Positions 39,501 through 48,160 of a DNA stretch of 64,000 nucleotides are shown piece by piece. The DNA comes from Neodontobutis hainanensis (Eukaryota > Chordata > Actinopteri > Gobiiformes > Odontobutidae). Position 1 is the stretch's first letter. The number at the start of each line of letters is the position of its first letter. The notes beneath the pieces were generated by a model that was not told the DNA's origin, did no database searches, and worked only from the letters and a program-made list of their open reading frames with translations. The stretch spans positions 2,053,001 through 2,117,000 of the forward strand of contig JALDNG010000025.1 in the NCBI GenBank assembly GCA_024349245.1, written 5' to 3'. Made by a program: the position numbers and the translations under genes.

Positions 39501-42500
39501 AAAGGTAAAGGTAAATGCCCTTACCAAAAAAAGTCCATGGGGAGTCAGGTGGATCTGGGGGTAGATGGACACAAAGGAGGTGAGTGTGTTACCCACTCTG
39601 CACACTGCCCTTTCAGGGGACACAGTGAGAAGAGCATCTAAGGTTGATGGGAAATACTCTGCAGTCAAGGTCCCAGCGCCAGCTGCGTTAAAGGATTACA
39701 ACCGTTTTATGGGGGGAGTTAACCTGTCAGACCAGCAGTACTACATCATTTCACTGATATTGCTGTTACAAACGTGTGGCAGAATGGAACAGCAGCCAAT
39801 GACTCACCAGGACTTCATGGAGCGGCTGGCCGCTGAGCTCTGTGGTGCACCTCCGCAAGCAGTCCCAAAAAGTTACCAGCACATTGCAGTTGCTATTAGT
39901 AGGGGAGGGTCTGCTTCAAATAAACCCACAAAGGGGTGGAGGAAGTGCAGGCTGTGTGGGAAGTGCACTCCTTTCAAATGTAAGGCATGCAAAATCCCTG
40001 TGTGTGATCGTGGACAGGAACTGTCACGAGGCCTATCACCTGTACACTATTGAAAGATAATGTGCTTTTACCTGTGTTTGTTAATTTTTGGTCTGCCGGT
40101 TTTCTTTTTGCAAATTTTGTATCTGTATTTATTCATGTGTATCTGTATTTATTTATGTCTGATTGTATATCTATTCTGATTCATCTGTTTGGAAGTTTCA
40201 ACACAGTGAAAACATTTTTGGATGTTGATTGTACTTTTTAATGGATCACCATGATCTTTTTAATGGATCACCATGGTCGTACGTGTCTGGCACACTTAGA
40301 AATTTGATTTTTGTATTATAAGTAGGAATTTTGTTGTACATGCTGTTTTTTTTGCAAATTGTCAATTATATATTTTTTTTCACAGTTTATGAAAATAAGT
40401 CTATCTCAAAAACTAAATTAGGTAGACACTTCAAATAAAGTTTATGGTGTTTGTAATGATTGTCTGCAAATTCTTTACACTCAAAATTGTGAGGGATATT
40501 GCTAGGAAATTTAAGTTTTTTTTAAAAATATATTTAAAATTAAAAAACAATTTCATTTTTTTTAAGGTTTATTGCATAAATATATAAATTTATTTAGTTA
40601 CTGTAAAATTATTGCACAGATATTCTTAAAATATGATATTTTGGGAATGTATTGATGTATAGCTTGTTAGAATACTCCAAAAAATGGCAGCACGTAAAAA
40701 TTAAAAAAAATGCTCTGGTGGATATGTTTATATGGCAGTTAATAAAAGGTTAAAGTCGTGTACAGGTTCATGTAGGGCTATTTTTTATAGACAATATGAA
40801 TGATAACTCATAGTTTACTGAGTGGGTGAAACCATTACTTATAAAACTTTATTTAAATCATCATGATAACAGAAACTAGCCCAAATGACCCTTATAAAAG
40901 TTAATACAAACAGGTTTGAATGGCTACTAAAGGTAACCATCCTAACCTGTGATCTGTTTGGGGAAGAATTGTCAAAGAATCTGCGGGTAAATTTTTTTTA
41001 ACTGTATAAAATAAGAAAGGGATATGAAAAAATATCCAAGAAATTGAGAATGCCAATCAGCAGTGTTCCAACTATAATCAAGAAGTAGAAAATAAGGGAT
41101 TTTGTTGAAACCAAAAAAAGTCTCATGTCTTAAAAACTCTCCACACCTTGCTGGTGCAGTTTATCTCTTGTTTTATCCTGCAATTATGGTGACTAGAACA
41201 CACCTGGGTCAAATGATGTCCCAAATGCCAAAATAAATATGTAAAGTAAATAAAGAAGAGTGCCTAACTTACCTTGTGTCTGTTTTTTGTGATGGGCAGG
41301 ATAGGGTAGTCATAGCTGGCCAGTGGAAGAGGTGTGTTACCTGAGAGAGGAAAAAAAATTTTTTTTTAATGAAATGGGATCAACGACAAAAACAATATTA
41401 ATGTATTACTCACTCCTCCATGGCTCTTTTCTTGGAGAACTCTCTGCTTGATTTTCCACAGCTGTTGAACTCCCATCATCATGAGCATCTGTGAGACTAC
41501 ATTTATAGGCACTCGTTAGATCACTCATTTAACATGAATAATTAGATTTGTGCATACAGTGGCAAGAAAAAGTATGTGAACCTTTTGGATTTTATGGTTT
41601 TCTGAATCAATTTGTTTTAAAATGTAATCTGATCACCATCTAAGTCAGGGGTATTGACAAACACAATGTGTCTAAAAGTAATTACACAAAAACAATTCTG
41701 ATCTGATATTTCTTTACTGAGAACAATCAAAAAATCTAGTAGTAAAAAAAGCAAAATGCTCTCTTCAACAAACACATTAGCTAATAAAAGAACAGAGAAG
41801 ACGTCAAAGGACAAAGAATAAAAGACAGTCAATGTGCAATCTTTTAATTGATTTAAACTCATGAAATTAAACATAAATATATGTAAAATAAAAGTTGGAC
41901 TTTTGTTGTTTTTAAACTCTAGCTAGGGCCCTGATAAGTAATTAAAAATATTATATAATAGCTACTATAATATAAAAGCAGGGCTGGGCAATTCGGCCTT
42001 GATCTTATATCACAATATAGGCTATCAAGCTAATGTTACATGTGACAATAATATATATAAATATAGCCTATATACTGTATTTTTATTTTAAATAAAGTAG
42101 CTAAATATATGTAGCAATGCATTCCCAATAGCTATCATATAGCTAATAGAGATCATTAATAAACCTCATTTAAGTAAATGATCTTCTGAAAAGATTATAT
42201 ACCCGCTAAAACCTTTTCCTGCCTCATTTTACTTTATTAGTTCTGCTCTGGAGACTCTGCTTCTGCATATGTTTACATAACCTGGCCAAATTTGGGATTT
42301 TATGGCCATTTTTCAGAAAATATGAATGATAACACAATACCTTTTATTTCACTCATAGTTGGGTGAAGGCATTTATTGTCAAACAATTGTATTTACTCTC
42401 TTAAATATTAATGACAACAGAAACAAATGACATGGCCTGACAACATGCACATAAGTTGTGCAACCACTAACAGGTTTGAATGGCTACTAAAGGTAACCAT

Positions 42501-45500
42501 CCTCACCTGTGATCTGTTTGCTTATAAGTGTTTGTGCATAAAAAGGTGATTTTCTGGGCTCCTGACAGAACCTTGCATTTTTATCCAGTATTACACTCAA
42601 AGTTTCTGGATTCTAAATCATGGGAAAAGCAAAAGAATTGTCAAACAATCTGCAGGGAAAGGTAATTGAACTGTATTTAACAGTAAAGGGATATAAAAAA
42701 AAATATCCAAGGAATTGAGAATGCCATTCAGCAGTGTTCAAAATGAGGGATGCTGTTGAAAACCAAACCACAGTCTGAGAAAATAAAGAGCTTCAAGCTG
42801 TCATTGATGTTAAAGGTGGAAATACACGGTATTAAGAACTGGAGTATTTAAACTTTAGATCAGGGTCATTTGGGTAGTTTCTGTTCTCATTATGATTTTA
42901 AAAAGAGTAAACAGTTGTTCATATTTAAAATGGTTATGAGTGAAAAAAGGGTTTTTGTGTCATCATTAATATTCTCTGAAAAATGGCCAAACAATCAAAA
43001 AATCTGCAAGGGTATGCAAACTTCTGAGCACAACTATATGCAGTAAATAGAAAATAAATGAACTAGAACAAAACCAAAGTAATGGCCCCCTGGGTCATTT
43101 CACAAAATCAATGTTTTTTATGTCTCAAATAAATAAACAGTCACAAACAGCTTGTATTAAAAAAAAAATCTTTCCAATCATTACAGTATATTATCTTTAA
43201 TCAAAATTACCTAATTTGATAAATTAATTTGATAAAAATCACAATCATTTAGACAAAAGTGCAGTTTTAGGCCTGTCCCTAGCTCAGATTGTCCTTCAAC
43301 GCTATGAAACCAGTGACTGTAGAAGGGTCTGGACAAGGAGTGTGACATCACCCATAGAGTTAGAAACCTCCAGATTGAAGCTCTTTCAGGCTCCATTTTT
43401 AGCCGTTAAGGAGGTCGCCATGTTGATTTTATGGAGCCAAAAGTCCCAATTTGGTTATATAGGCTGAGTTGAGTCCCTGTTAGCATGGTAACCAGTGAGT
43501 CATTCAGAAGCTTGCTGGTTCCGTTGATTACGTGCTCGCTACCTGCAGACAGCGGCAAAGCTCCGACCGAGACCTAAACAAAAACTGTACCTGTGTTAGC
43601 AGGGCTCTCTGGCTGCTACTATAAATCAGGTAAATTTCACTTTTAAAACAATATCTACATATTTTTAATATTCTCCTACTTTACTTAGCACTTTGTCATT
43701 TTTGTTCAAAAATACATCTACAGCTAGCAATAGTACCAAACCTTATTAATAGATACCCTTGTCAGTATAAACTGTATGTTGTAAAAATTTTTAAAGTTGA
43801 TCATTTAAAATTAAATTTTGATTTTGATATATATCTTAGCATCTGTGGTTAATTAGTTTTCTTCAACTTATATTTAATAAATACATAAAAGACACTTTGC
43901 ATACCTTTTTTAAGAAACTGGTTATTTAGAGATTGTCATCAAAGAAGCAAGTGCTGTGTTTTTTATCATTACAATTTATAAAGAGACAAAACAATGTGTT
44001 TTTTTTATTTCTGATTCTTCTCCAAAATAACTACTATTGCTTATGGCATGCTGAAATAACACTATAGTGATAAATAAATAATTTGCTTTCATGTTATTTA
44101 AAAGTTTTTTCTAAAATGAATAAAAACACTTTTTACAAGTTATTAACTCTGTGCACCTGAATACAAAGTGTATAAATCATGTCAGATTTAAGAGCTTGGA
44201 ATACAGTTTAAACATGCTTTCAAACCTAGAAGGACATAAATGAATGGACATTTGACTGAGTTTAAGTTTATTTAAAAGAAGCAGAAGCTCTAGATGGAGA
44301 TGTCAGATGAAGCTGATGAAGACGAGGTTGGGCTATGTCAGCTGTGCAGGAGCAGAGAGGACCGACAGAGCAGGAGACCAATAACTGGACTGGACTGGAC
44401 TGTGGAGGGCCGACAGAGAAGCAGCAGCAGACAGGTAACTTTAGAGGAGCTCTGCAAACACAGAGAACAAAATAAAAACTTATGTTTAAAACAAGTCTTG
44501 CTGTTGGGACCGGTTCCCTCTGTACATGAGATGTACCGTTAATCACAGAAAATACACTTATCATGGTCTTGTATTCAACAGCTCACTGTACGTTACTGTG
44601 TGTATGCACTGTTTTTATAAAATAGTGGACTTTGATTTGAAATTGCATTTGCCTAAATATAATGCTTTAGGTAATGTGAACTGTACTGGGTAAGAGGTAA
44701 TGTCTGTCATGTTGAAAACCTGGCATAAACGTTTACCTGTCTACTGTTGTCATGATTTACAGATGACAAATGTACAAATATAAAACTAACACGTGCCCTT
44801 TATCTACAGTACTGTTTAAGGGATGTATGACTGCAGAGTAAGGAAAGTGTTTTCTCGAGTAAAAAGTCTCAGAGCTTGATGGGCATTGCAGGTGTAATGT
44901 TTAATGTAATGTGTATTGTAACACCCACCTTTGTCTGAATATCCTCTTCAAAGTGCTGACAGCATCACCTTTAGGAAATCTGTAGAGAGAGTACAATATC
45001 CATTTTCATAAAACAGGAGCGTGTCAGATCTTTGTAAAAAAGTACATTAAGCCCACTTCTAATTTTTGCTTTTATTATTATGACCTTTACAGGGTTTGCA
45101 AACTACACAGTAATTATTCAGTCATTTATCTTTATCTTACTAAAAAACAAAAAAAACAACAACTATAAGAGCATTATGCCTTATTCTTTCCAAATTCAAG
45201 TGTATCATATTAAACTATCGTTAAAACAGTAAATTAGTCTTTAGCAGTCACATTCGGGTCAGCTGACAAAAGTATAACAGATGTATTTTAAGACATGCAA
45301 AAATGTACTCACCTAGAAACTGGAGCGTGGTTCATTTAGTGCAATTGAATAATGAAAAAGTGATTTAAATCAGCTGAATTAAACCAAACACAGGTAGCAT
45401 TAGCTTTTAGCTAACAGCAAGCGATCTCCATTCATGAACAGCAGCAACTAACAAACTAATTAACAAAAAACAAAGCCATACTGGCTAAAAAGATTCAGAA

Positions 45501-47564
45501 AACATAGACAATCTTTGGGTGTAGCAAAAAGCTTAAACTTTACTGATTTAAAATAGTTAGGGCTACGAGAGTCTTTCTTCTGTTCATAAATATCCAGCGG
45601 CTTCTTCTCCTGAGAGCAGCATAAACAACAAGACTGGAGCAAATGCCAACCAAAACACGCCCCCCGAGAGCCAACATAGCAGAATGGAGGCAGCTGACAG
45701 GTAATTTATTAATCTTAATATCTTGAGTTATGTGACAAATATCAATATAACAATTACGGGAATAATAAGAATCTGTTAAAACAAAGACGGCATAGTTAGA
45801 ATGATGACTGTGCCAAAAATAATCACTTCGTAATTGCCACCAATTTCGATGGATTGGCGCCAATTTCGATAGATGTCAATGGGGTCAGGCTTGATGGAGC
45901 CAACCCCTACTTCCTAATAGGCTTCCAACCCGGAAGCGGGCTTGCTATGTCCAGCCCTTATACCTTCAATGAATGAATGAAGAAAATTAAAGGCAAACTA
46001 TTTTACTATTTTTATACTTCTTTTGAATTTCTCTTACTGTTTTGGTGTTTTTTTTGTTAGAAATAAAAATTTAAATGTATTTTGTTTTATCATTTTAATG
46101 CTGCCCCTTTTTGTTAGTCCTGTTAATGACAAAAAACCCTCTATAAATTAATGGTACATTATTGTGAGATCAACAATACATTGCAACATTCAGAAGACTT
46201 TTTCCCGCAACTGTCAAAATTGTTACAATTTTCTAACATATAAATCAAATTTAAAATTCTCATTTATTTCATCTATATCTACATGTGCGTTACTGTCACT
46301 GTGTACTGCATGTGCTTCTTTGCAAGCTTCTATATCATCCCTCCTGTTACCATACTATTCATGTAGATATGCTTGTGTCTATAACAAGAATGACAAAATA
46401 GTAGACTGGTAAGTTAATAAATATCTAGATAAAAAATAACAAAACTTGAGATGGCACTCAAAAATAAATTGATACTATTTATTTTTATTCTAATGTTGAA
46501 AAGGTATCAACCCCTCTTTAGAGGAACAGCTGTATAGTGAGAAATAGTGTGCACTTCTCAAATGACCTCATATGTATTAAAAAGACCCACTAACATCTGT
46601 ACTTTTAGAGAAAGCTGATGCAGGCTGGACTCTCACATCTTAACACTGTCCTCCTCCACCATTGAGTAATGTAGGAACATGCTCTGCTGCTGACAGGAGG
46701 ACATTTACTTCAGTCTGTAAGTGTTCAGTAAAGATATTTTAACTGCAGTCTTTCTACCTTTCTTCTACCAGACTTGGTTTTAGTTGTATGTGGCCAATTG
46801 AACAGCTAAATGCAGTTCTAATATTTACTTTTTATTCTTTTATTATGACCTACTAGACAACCGAAAAACTGATTGAAGAATGAGTGTGTCCATATTCTGT
46901 TTCAGTATGGAGGGGGTTGACAACTTTAGTTAGAAAGAATACTGATGTTACGATAAAATAAATACATCTTTAAATAGAGAAGTCAAGTGGAAGTTTTATC
47001 CAGAAGCAGTTCAGTATTTTTCAGGGAGCGTGGTCTCACTTATTCTGCCATCTTTGAATCCAACTAACGCTGTACGGACTTTAGACTTTGAGTCAAAGTA
47101 AGACTTATAGACTAACGTTTTATATATATTCAGATTTTTCTCAAAGTTGGCATGTTAGAGAGTGGCGGTGGACCCAAACCTATAGAATTAGCTTAGAGTT
47201 ACAACGGTAACAACGGTGATTAAGCTAATTTTGTGTCCATGACAAAAAGCGAACTCCAGGTGGTCTTGAGAATTTAAAATGGACTAAAATTGAATTTGTA
47301 GCCCAGTGTTGACTAAATGTCATAGTTAAATTAGTAATTTATAATCTTGCATTTTGACAAAAGTAACGCCGTTATTAAATTCCTTAAAAAGGAACTGGAG
47401 TCAGGTGTAGCTAATGCAGCTAACCTAGCTGCAAACTTAGCCATTTGACCAGACTTTAGCTCTTACCTAATAACTTTTGCTTCATCTGCGAGTTTGATGT
47501 TGGCAAAAGTGGTTCCGGACGTGAACCACTCCGAGATTTGTTCTGCAGTGCAGACTTTCTTCAT
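12469..47564 (-). CDS. tdrd9: Tudor domain-containing protein 9, ATP-dependent RNA helicase
   Basis: TDRD9 (Drosophila Spindle-E homologue) is a germ-line DExH-box RNA helicase with a Tudor domain. It works with PIWI proteins in the piRNA pathway that silences transposons. I rebuilt 36 coding exons, totalling about 1339 codons plus one missing exon; the human protein, from memory, is about 1380 residues. The start MKKVCTAEQISEWFTSG matches the family amino terminus, and the tail ends ...LFQLHPVTLLNT. Helicase motifs in order: GATGSGKTT (Walker A), TQPRK, DEVH, SAT, TNIAESS and QRRGRAGR. The exon map is given in the next five entries. The gene is downstream of and in tandem with kif15, and it converges on rtn1. 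Summed lengths require the missing exon to be 2 modulo 3. Confidence 0.95.
13160..13340. mobile_element. Tc1 terminal fragment
   Basis: The text from TTGTGCTTATAAGGTTACA through CATTTATTGTCATTTGTG matches the end region of the Tc1 copies at 15478, 34097, 42268 and 51862. Only one end is left, and there is no transposase. Confidence 0.75.
15275..15334 (-). other. Perfect-length hairpin in a tdrd9 intron
   Basis: Arms 15275-15302 and 15307-15334 are inverted copies with two mismatches and a 4-base loop (AGAC on the plus strand). On the minus strand, which is the tdrd9 transcript strand, both mismatches become G-U pairs, so the RNA stem would be 28 bp without a break. It lies in the GC-AG intron, about 140 bp from a Tc1 end. 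It may be a miniature-element relic or a small-RNA precursor; neither is shown. Confidence 0.6.
15478..16875 (+). mobile_element. Decayed Tc1 transposon with inserted repeats
   Basis: The left end (TTGTACTCATAAGTTTACAT, 15478) and right end (ATGTAAACTTATGAGTCCAA, ending about 16873) are inverted copies, so the whole element is present. Transposase remnants on the plus strand include GGVNKAYDERYTIPTVKHGG and KLPMFWGCVSTKNLVKIDGK near 16260-16385. The frame is broken many times. Foreign repeat blocks lie at about 16035-16200 and 16540-16835. Confidence 0.85.
16540..16835 (+). repeat. SINE-like repeat inserted in the Tc1 element
   Basis: Starts GTGCAGAGTGGTTAGCACTC and ends with GGGATAGGCTCCAGTCACCC followed by a GAATGGAT-type tail. 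A second copy of the same family lies at 37610-37895. Such blocks are very common in fish genomes. Confidence 0.75.
17054..19250 (-). mobile_element. DNA transposon with TAGGGTGCATCAAA inverted ends, superfamily unclear
   Basis: The left end (TTAGGGTGCATCAAA, 17053-17067) is repeated exactly as an inverted copy at the right end (TTTGATGCACCCTAA, 19237-19251). A subterminal ATATGGCTGG is also shared in inverted order. Both ends sit in (TA)n, so the target duplication cannot be measured. The inside codes on the minus strand in pieces with stops and shifts: 18550-18281 (blocks CDYHAFVLLCFVFLDADGEE and FQRPGALHKAQWMAKLLYNL) and 18145-17612 (MLPLALFC..., NDCAERGVKL). I recall similar FxxPGAxHxARWMAK and NDxAERG blocks in uncharacterised invertebrate proteins, but not their family name. 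The YAGGG start of the ends would suit hAT elements. The copy is dead. Confidence 0.7.
19290..19702 (+). mobile_element. L2-type LINE, 3' fragment
   Basis: Translates on the plus strand to the standard L2 carboxyl end (RALHGQAPRYITDLLTPYTS..., GDRSFQVVAPRLWNALPLSL..., stop near 19556). It is followed by a 3'UTR ending TGCTATATAAATAAA and an (ACTT)n tail at about 19685-19702. It is antisense to tdrd9. Confidence 0.9.
19793..26326 (-). CDS. tdrd9: tdrd9 exons 26-29, Tudor domain
   Basis: Exons: 26111-26326, 20390-20479, 20063-20320, 19793-19960, all phase 0. The Tudor fold opens with VVEVGHFWGFRADE and continues VFFLDFGNTVVVPCSSL in the next exon, the aromatic and acidic pattern used to bind methylated arginine of PIWI proteins. 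The 5.6 kb intron between exons 26 and 27 holds the large L2 LINE. Exon 29 ends ...FSKTK at 19793 and is followed by GC, not GT, so this looks like a GC-AG intron; the protein aligns without a gap to the remembered human sequence only if this site is used. Confidence 0.93.
20480..21622. other. tdrd9 intron, no feature beyond a TA tract
   Basis: AT-rich intron between exon 27 and the L2 element. A (TA)n tract runs at about 21195-21239. I see no gene or recognisable mobile element. Confidence 0.6.
21623..25330 (-). mobile_element. Nearly complete L2/CR1-type LINE
   Basis: Read on the minus strand, a first open segment from 25224 (ending RRGRRGGLLV at a stop) gives the typical L2 leader. Next comes an 802-residue frame (24849-22441) with an APE-type endonuclease (LLNVRSLANKTFMLNDF, LICGDFNVHV, FSDHSLI) and a reverse transcriptase (TAAFDTVDHRILLSRL, GVPQGSILGPILFLLYI, catalytic YADD). 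One shift near 22450 leads into the final 199-residue frame ending at 21845. The 3' end reads CTATATAAATAAATTTGACT and a (TTTGAC)n tail at 21646-21623. The 5' limit is approximate. So few breaks in 3.7 kb suggest a recent insertion. It lies sense to tdrd9 in the exon 26-27 intron. Confidence 0.9.
26417..31260 (-). CDS. tdrd9: tdrd9 exons 15-25, HA2/OB region and linker
   Basis: Exons: 31129-31260, 30154-30316, 30016-30079, 29752-29815, 29622-29666, 29417-29470, 29206-29322, 28665-28772, 26988-27088, 26742-26912, 26417-26528. This is the helicase-associated region that follows the RecA domains in DEAH-type helicases. Recognisable blocks include LKVKLLDMGDPRSLL, LTFLGRVLAHLPVD, MIVLGHVFGCLEETLII, NFIQIKRIREVAELYED and IAGAYYPNYFV. 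Exon 23 reads LPPYSFLYYKQLQSLFRLCG, also conserved in the human protein. All eleven exons join in phase. Confidence 0.95.
27089..28664. other. tdrd9 intron between exons 22 and 23, nothing recognised
   Basis: About 1.6 kb, AT-rich. No exon, RNA gene or clear transposon seen on either strand. Confidence 0.5.
31332..36989 (-). CDS. tdrd9: tdrd9 exons 5-14, DExH helicase core
   Basis: Exons: 36771-36989, 33959-34081, 33785-33865, 33542-33706, 33272-33375, 33071-33190, 32895-32979, 32764-32821, 31512-31616, 31332-31429. RecA-like domain 1 carries GATGSGKTT (exon 5), TQPRKIGA, MTTGVLLQKL (exon 6), DEVHERTEEMD split across the exon 6/7 junction, and MSATI (exon 8). Domain 2 carries VLVFLPG (exon 10), STNIAESSVT (exon 12) and GRAGRVSKGYCYRL (exons 13-14). 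All catalytic motifs are intact, so the protein should bind and hydrolyse ATP. Introns of 80-170 bp separate most of these exons, but exons 5 and 6 are 2.7 kb apart around a Tc1 copy and a LINE piece. Confidence 0.95.
33441..33532. repeat. (CA)n microsatellite beside a tdrd9 splice donor
   Basis: A CA/CTCA tract of about 90 bp fills more than half of the 166 bp intron 8 of tdrd9 (33376-33541). In the minus-strand RNA it is a UG repeat starting about 10 nt after the GTAAGA donor at 33541. Confidence 0.95.
34090..35480 (+). mobile_element. Tc1 transposon, truncated and interrupted
   Basis: Left end at about 34095 (TTGTGCTCATAAGGCAGAAT). Transposase remnants on the plus strand include KAYDERHIIPTVKHGDG and SLMFWGCVSYRGTGNLVQID at 35190-35300 and WMFQHDNDPKLKAKSTCHWL at about 35380-35435. 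About 250 bp of unrelated sequence (34923-35185) splits the frame. The right end is lost at a junction near 35475. Confidence 0.85.
35920..36385 (+). mobile_element. LINE 3' fragment (reverse transcriptase tail)
   Basis: Plus-strand pieces read KVSRSKTEYMCVNERDSSGT, RARMKGKVYRTVV, RLDSIRNEYNRGTAHVRCFG and VREARLKWFGHVQ, the usual end of a widespread fish non-LTR reverse transcriptase. Many shifts, with internal parts lost. Confidence 0.75.
37610..37895 (+). repeat. SINE-like repeat
   Basis: Contains GTGGCAGAGTGGTTAGCACA, CGGCTTCCTCCCACCGTCCA, AAAGACATGCATGTACGGGT and GGGATAGGCTCCAGTCACCC, ending in a GAATGAAT-type tail. Same family as 16540-16835. Confidence 0.75.
38220..39065 (-). mobile_element. 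Tc1-like transposon, second family
   Basis: Outer sequence GGAATCAAAAGTTTGGGCAC at about 38232 and a second TTTGGGCACCC motif at about 38430. The minus strand encodes transposase parts: ETHVLWTDEVKIELFG-like at 39040, GGGSIMFWGCVAASGTGNIS, then a shift into QSSDLNIIENLWIDLKRAV (38655-38585). Different in sequence from the 15478/51862 family. Confidence 0.85.
39330..40060 (+). mobile_element. piggyBac-type transposase fragment
   Basis: The plus strand reads LTKKSPWGVRWIWG, then DTKEVSVLPTLHTALSGD, then PAALKDYNRFMGGVNLSDQQ, the conserved end of the piggyBac catalytic domain. It closes with a Cys-rich tail (CRLCGKCTPFKCKACKIPVC, then a shift to NCHEAYH). The amino-terminal catalytic part is missing. 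It lies antisense in the tdrd9 intron between exons 4 and 5. Confidence 0.85.
40760..41105 (+). mobile_element. Tc1 fragment
   Basis: Shares AATATGAATGATAACTCATA, CATGATAACAGAAACTAGCC and GGCTACTAAAGGTAACCATC with the other Tc1 copies. Only the left third remains. Confidence 0.7.
41273..47564 (-). CDS. tdrd9: tdrd9 exons 1-4, amino-terminal region
   Basis: Exons: 47467-47564 (ATG at 47564-47562), 44929-44979, then a gap, 41414-41488 and 41273-41340. Exon 1 encodes MKKVCTAEQISEWFTSGTT and ends with two bases; exon 2 supplies the third and reads FPKGDAVSTLKRIFRQ, again leaving two. Exon 41414 must be entered with one base, so at least one exon in 41489-44928 is unread. Exons 3 and 4 encode a poorly conserved linker ending LPITKNRHK just before the helicase core. 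Exon 2 is supported by phase and strong splice signals rather than by remembered homology. Confidence 0.8.
41555..41880. mobile_element. Tc1-like end fragment, third family
   Basis: ACAGTGGCAAGAAAAAGTAT followed by GTGAACCTTTTGGATTT at 41557 matches the outer sequence of the element at 57680, with a related downstream run (AAATGTAATCTGATCACCAT). Confidence 0.65.
42260..43040 (+). mobile_element. Internally deleted Tc1 copy
   Basis: The left end (CATATGTTTACATAACCTGG) and right end (GGTATGCAAACTTCTGAGCA, about 43008-43027) are both present, but only about 770 bp separate them and the transposase is gone. First-family Tc1. Confidence 0.75.
43240..43640. repeat. Probable dispersed repeat
   Basis: Block with GTGTGACATCACCCATAGAG and GGAGGTCGCCATGTTGATTT, strings I recognise from dispersed repeats in fish introns. 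A related-looking block lies at 45840-45965. No ends or coding sequence can be defined. Confidence 0.4.
45000..47466. other. tdrd9 intron 1
   Basis: AT-rich sequence between exons 1 and 2. Apart from a repeat-like block at 45840-45965, nothing is recognised. Confidence 0.5.
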
Positions 47565-48160
47565 TATGATAGCGTTTATTAGTCGTCCTAACTAGCATGT
47601 GTCCACGTTAGTGCCTTGAACAAGGCGCGTGGAGGACGCACCACCAGAACGTTGACATCCAGTGGTCGATGATGGAACTGCACCATCTCAGACAAGTCAA
47701 TATAGGACCTGTGCTAACACTAAAACTATGGCCAAAATAATTTGTAGTAATCTAGGATGAAGGTCTTCTCCAGAACCTAAATTATAAGTCCTTGACACTT
47801 CTAACCAACATACTGCACAATAGTAGTATTTTTTTTCAAACATAAAACCATCGTTTTGTTTGTAAATAGTTAAATGAGAACATACAATGAAATTGGTTTC
47901 AGTTTTAATTCAGGAATGTTACAATATTACTGTAACAACATACACTGTTCAAATTACAAGAGTTTTGTTTGTGGCCAACCTTAAGGGATAGATTTAAGAG
48001 GTATGTGCTGTTGTGTAAAGATAGGTAAAGGTAAAGTTGTGTAAAAATAATGTCCTACACAAGCCAAAAATATTTTTTTATTTTATTGGACTACAATTAA
48101 AACAAATGTAAAACAGGAGGAATACCCCTTTTGAATAAAAAAAAGATTTAAAAGTAAATT
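47565..48160 (-). promoter_or_regulatory. kif15 3'UTR / tdrd9 promoter interval
   Basis: Only about 600 bp lie between the kif15 stop codon and the tdrd9 start codon on the same strand. A minus-strand AATAAA (TTTATT at 48077-48087) is the best kif15 polyadenylation signal. The tdrd9 promoter must fit in the rest or overlap the kif15 end. No TATA box is obvious. Confidence 0.5.

Noticed and set aside
39842..40060. Separate Cys-rich small protein
   Set aside because: It is the shifted carboxyl tail of the piggyBac transposase fragment, not an independent gene.
44297..44433. Plus-strand open stretch (MEMSDEADEDEVGL...) ending in CAG then GTAACT, looking like an exon
   Set aside because: The upstream AG has no polypyrimidine tract, no partner exons are visible on the plus strand, the protein is not recognised, and it sits inside a minus-strand gene intron near a repeat block.
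43240..45965. The two repeat-like blocks at 43.3 and 45.9 kb as ends of one large transposon
   Set aside because: tdrd9 exon 2 (44929-44979) lies between them and no inverted ends were found, so a single insertion spanning both is unlikely.
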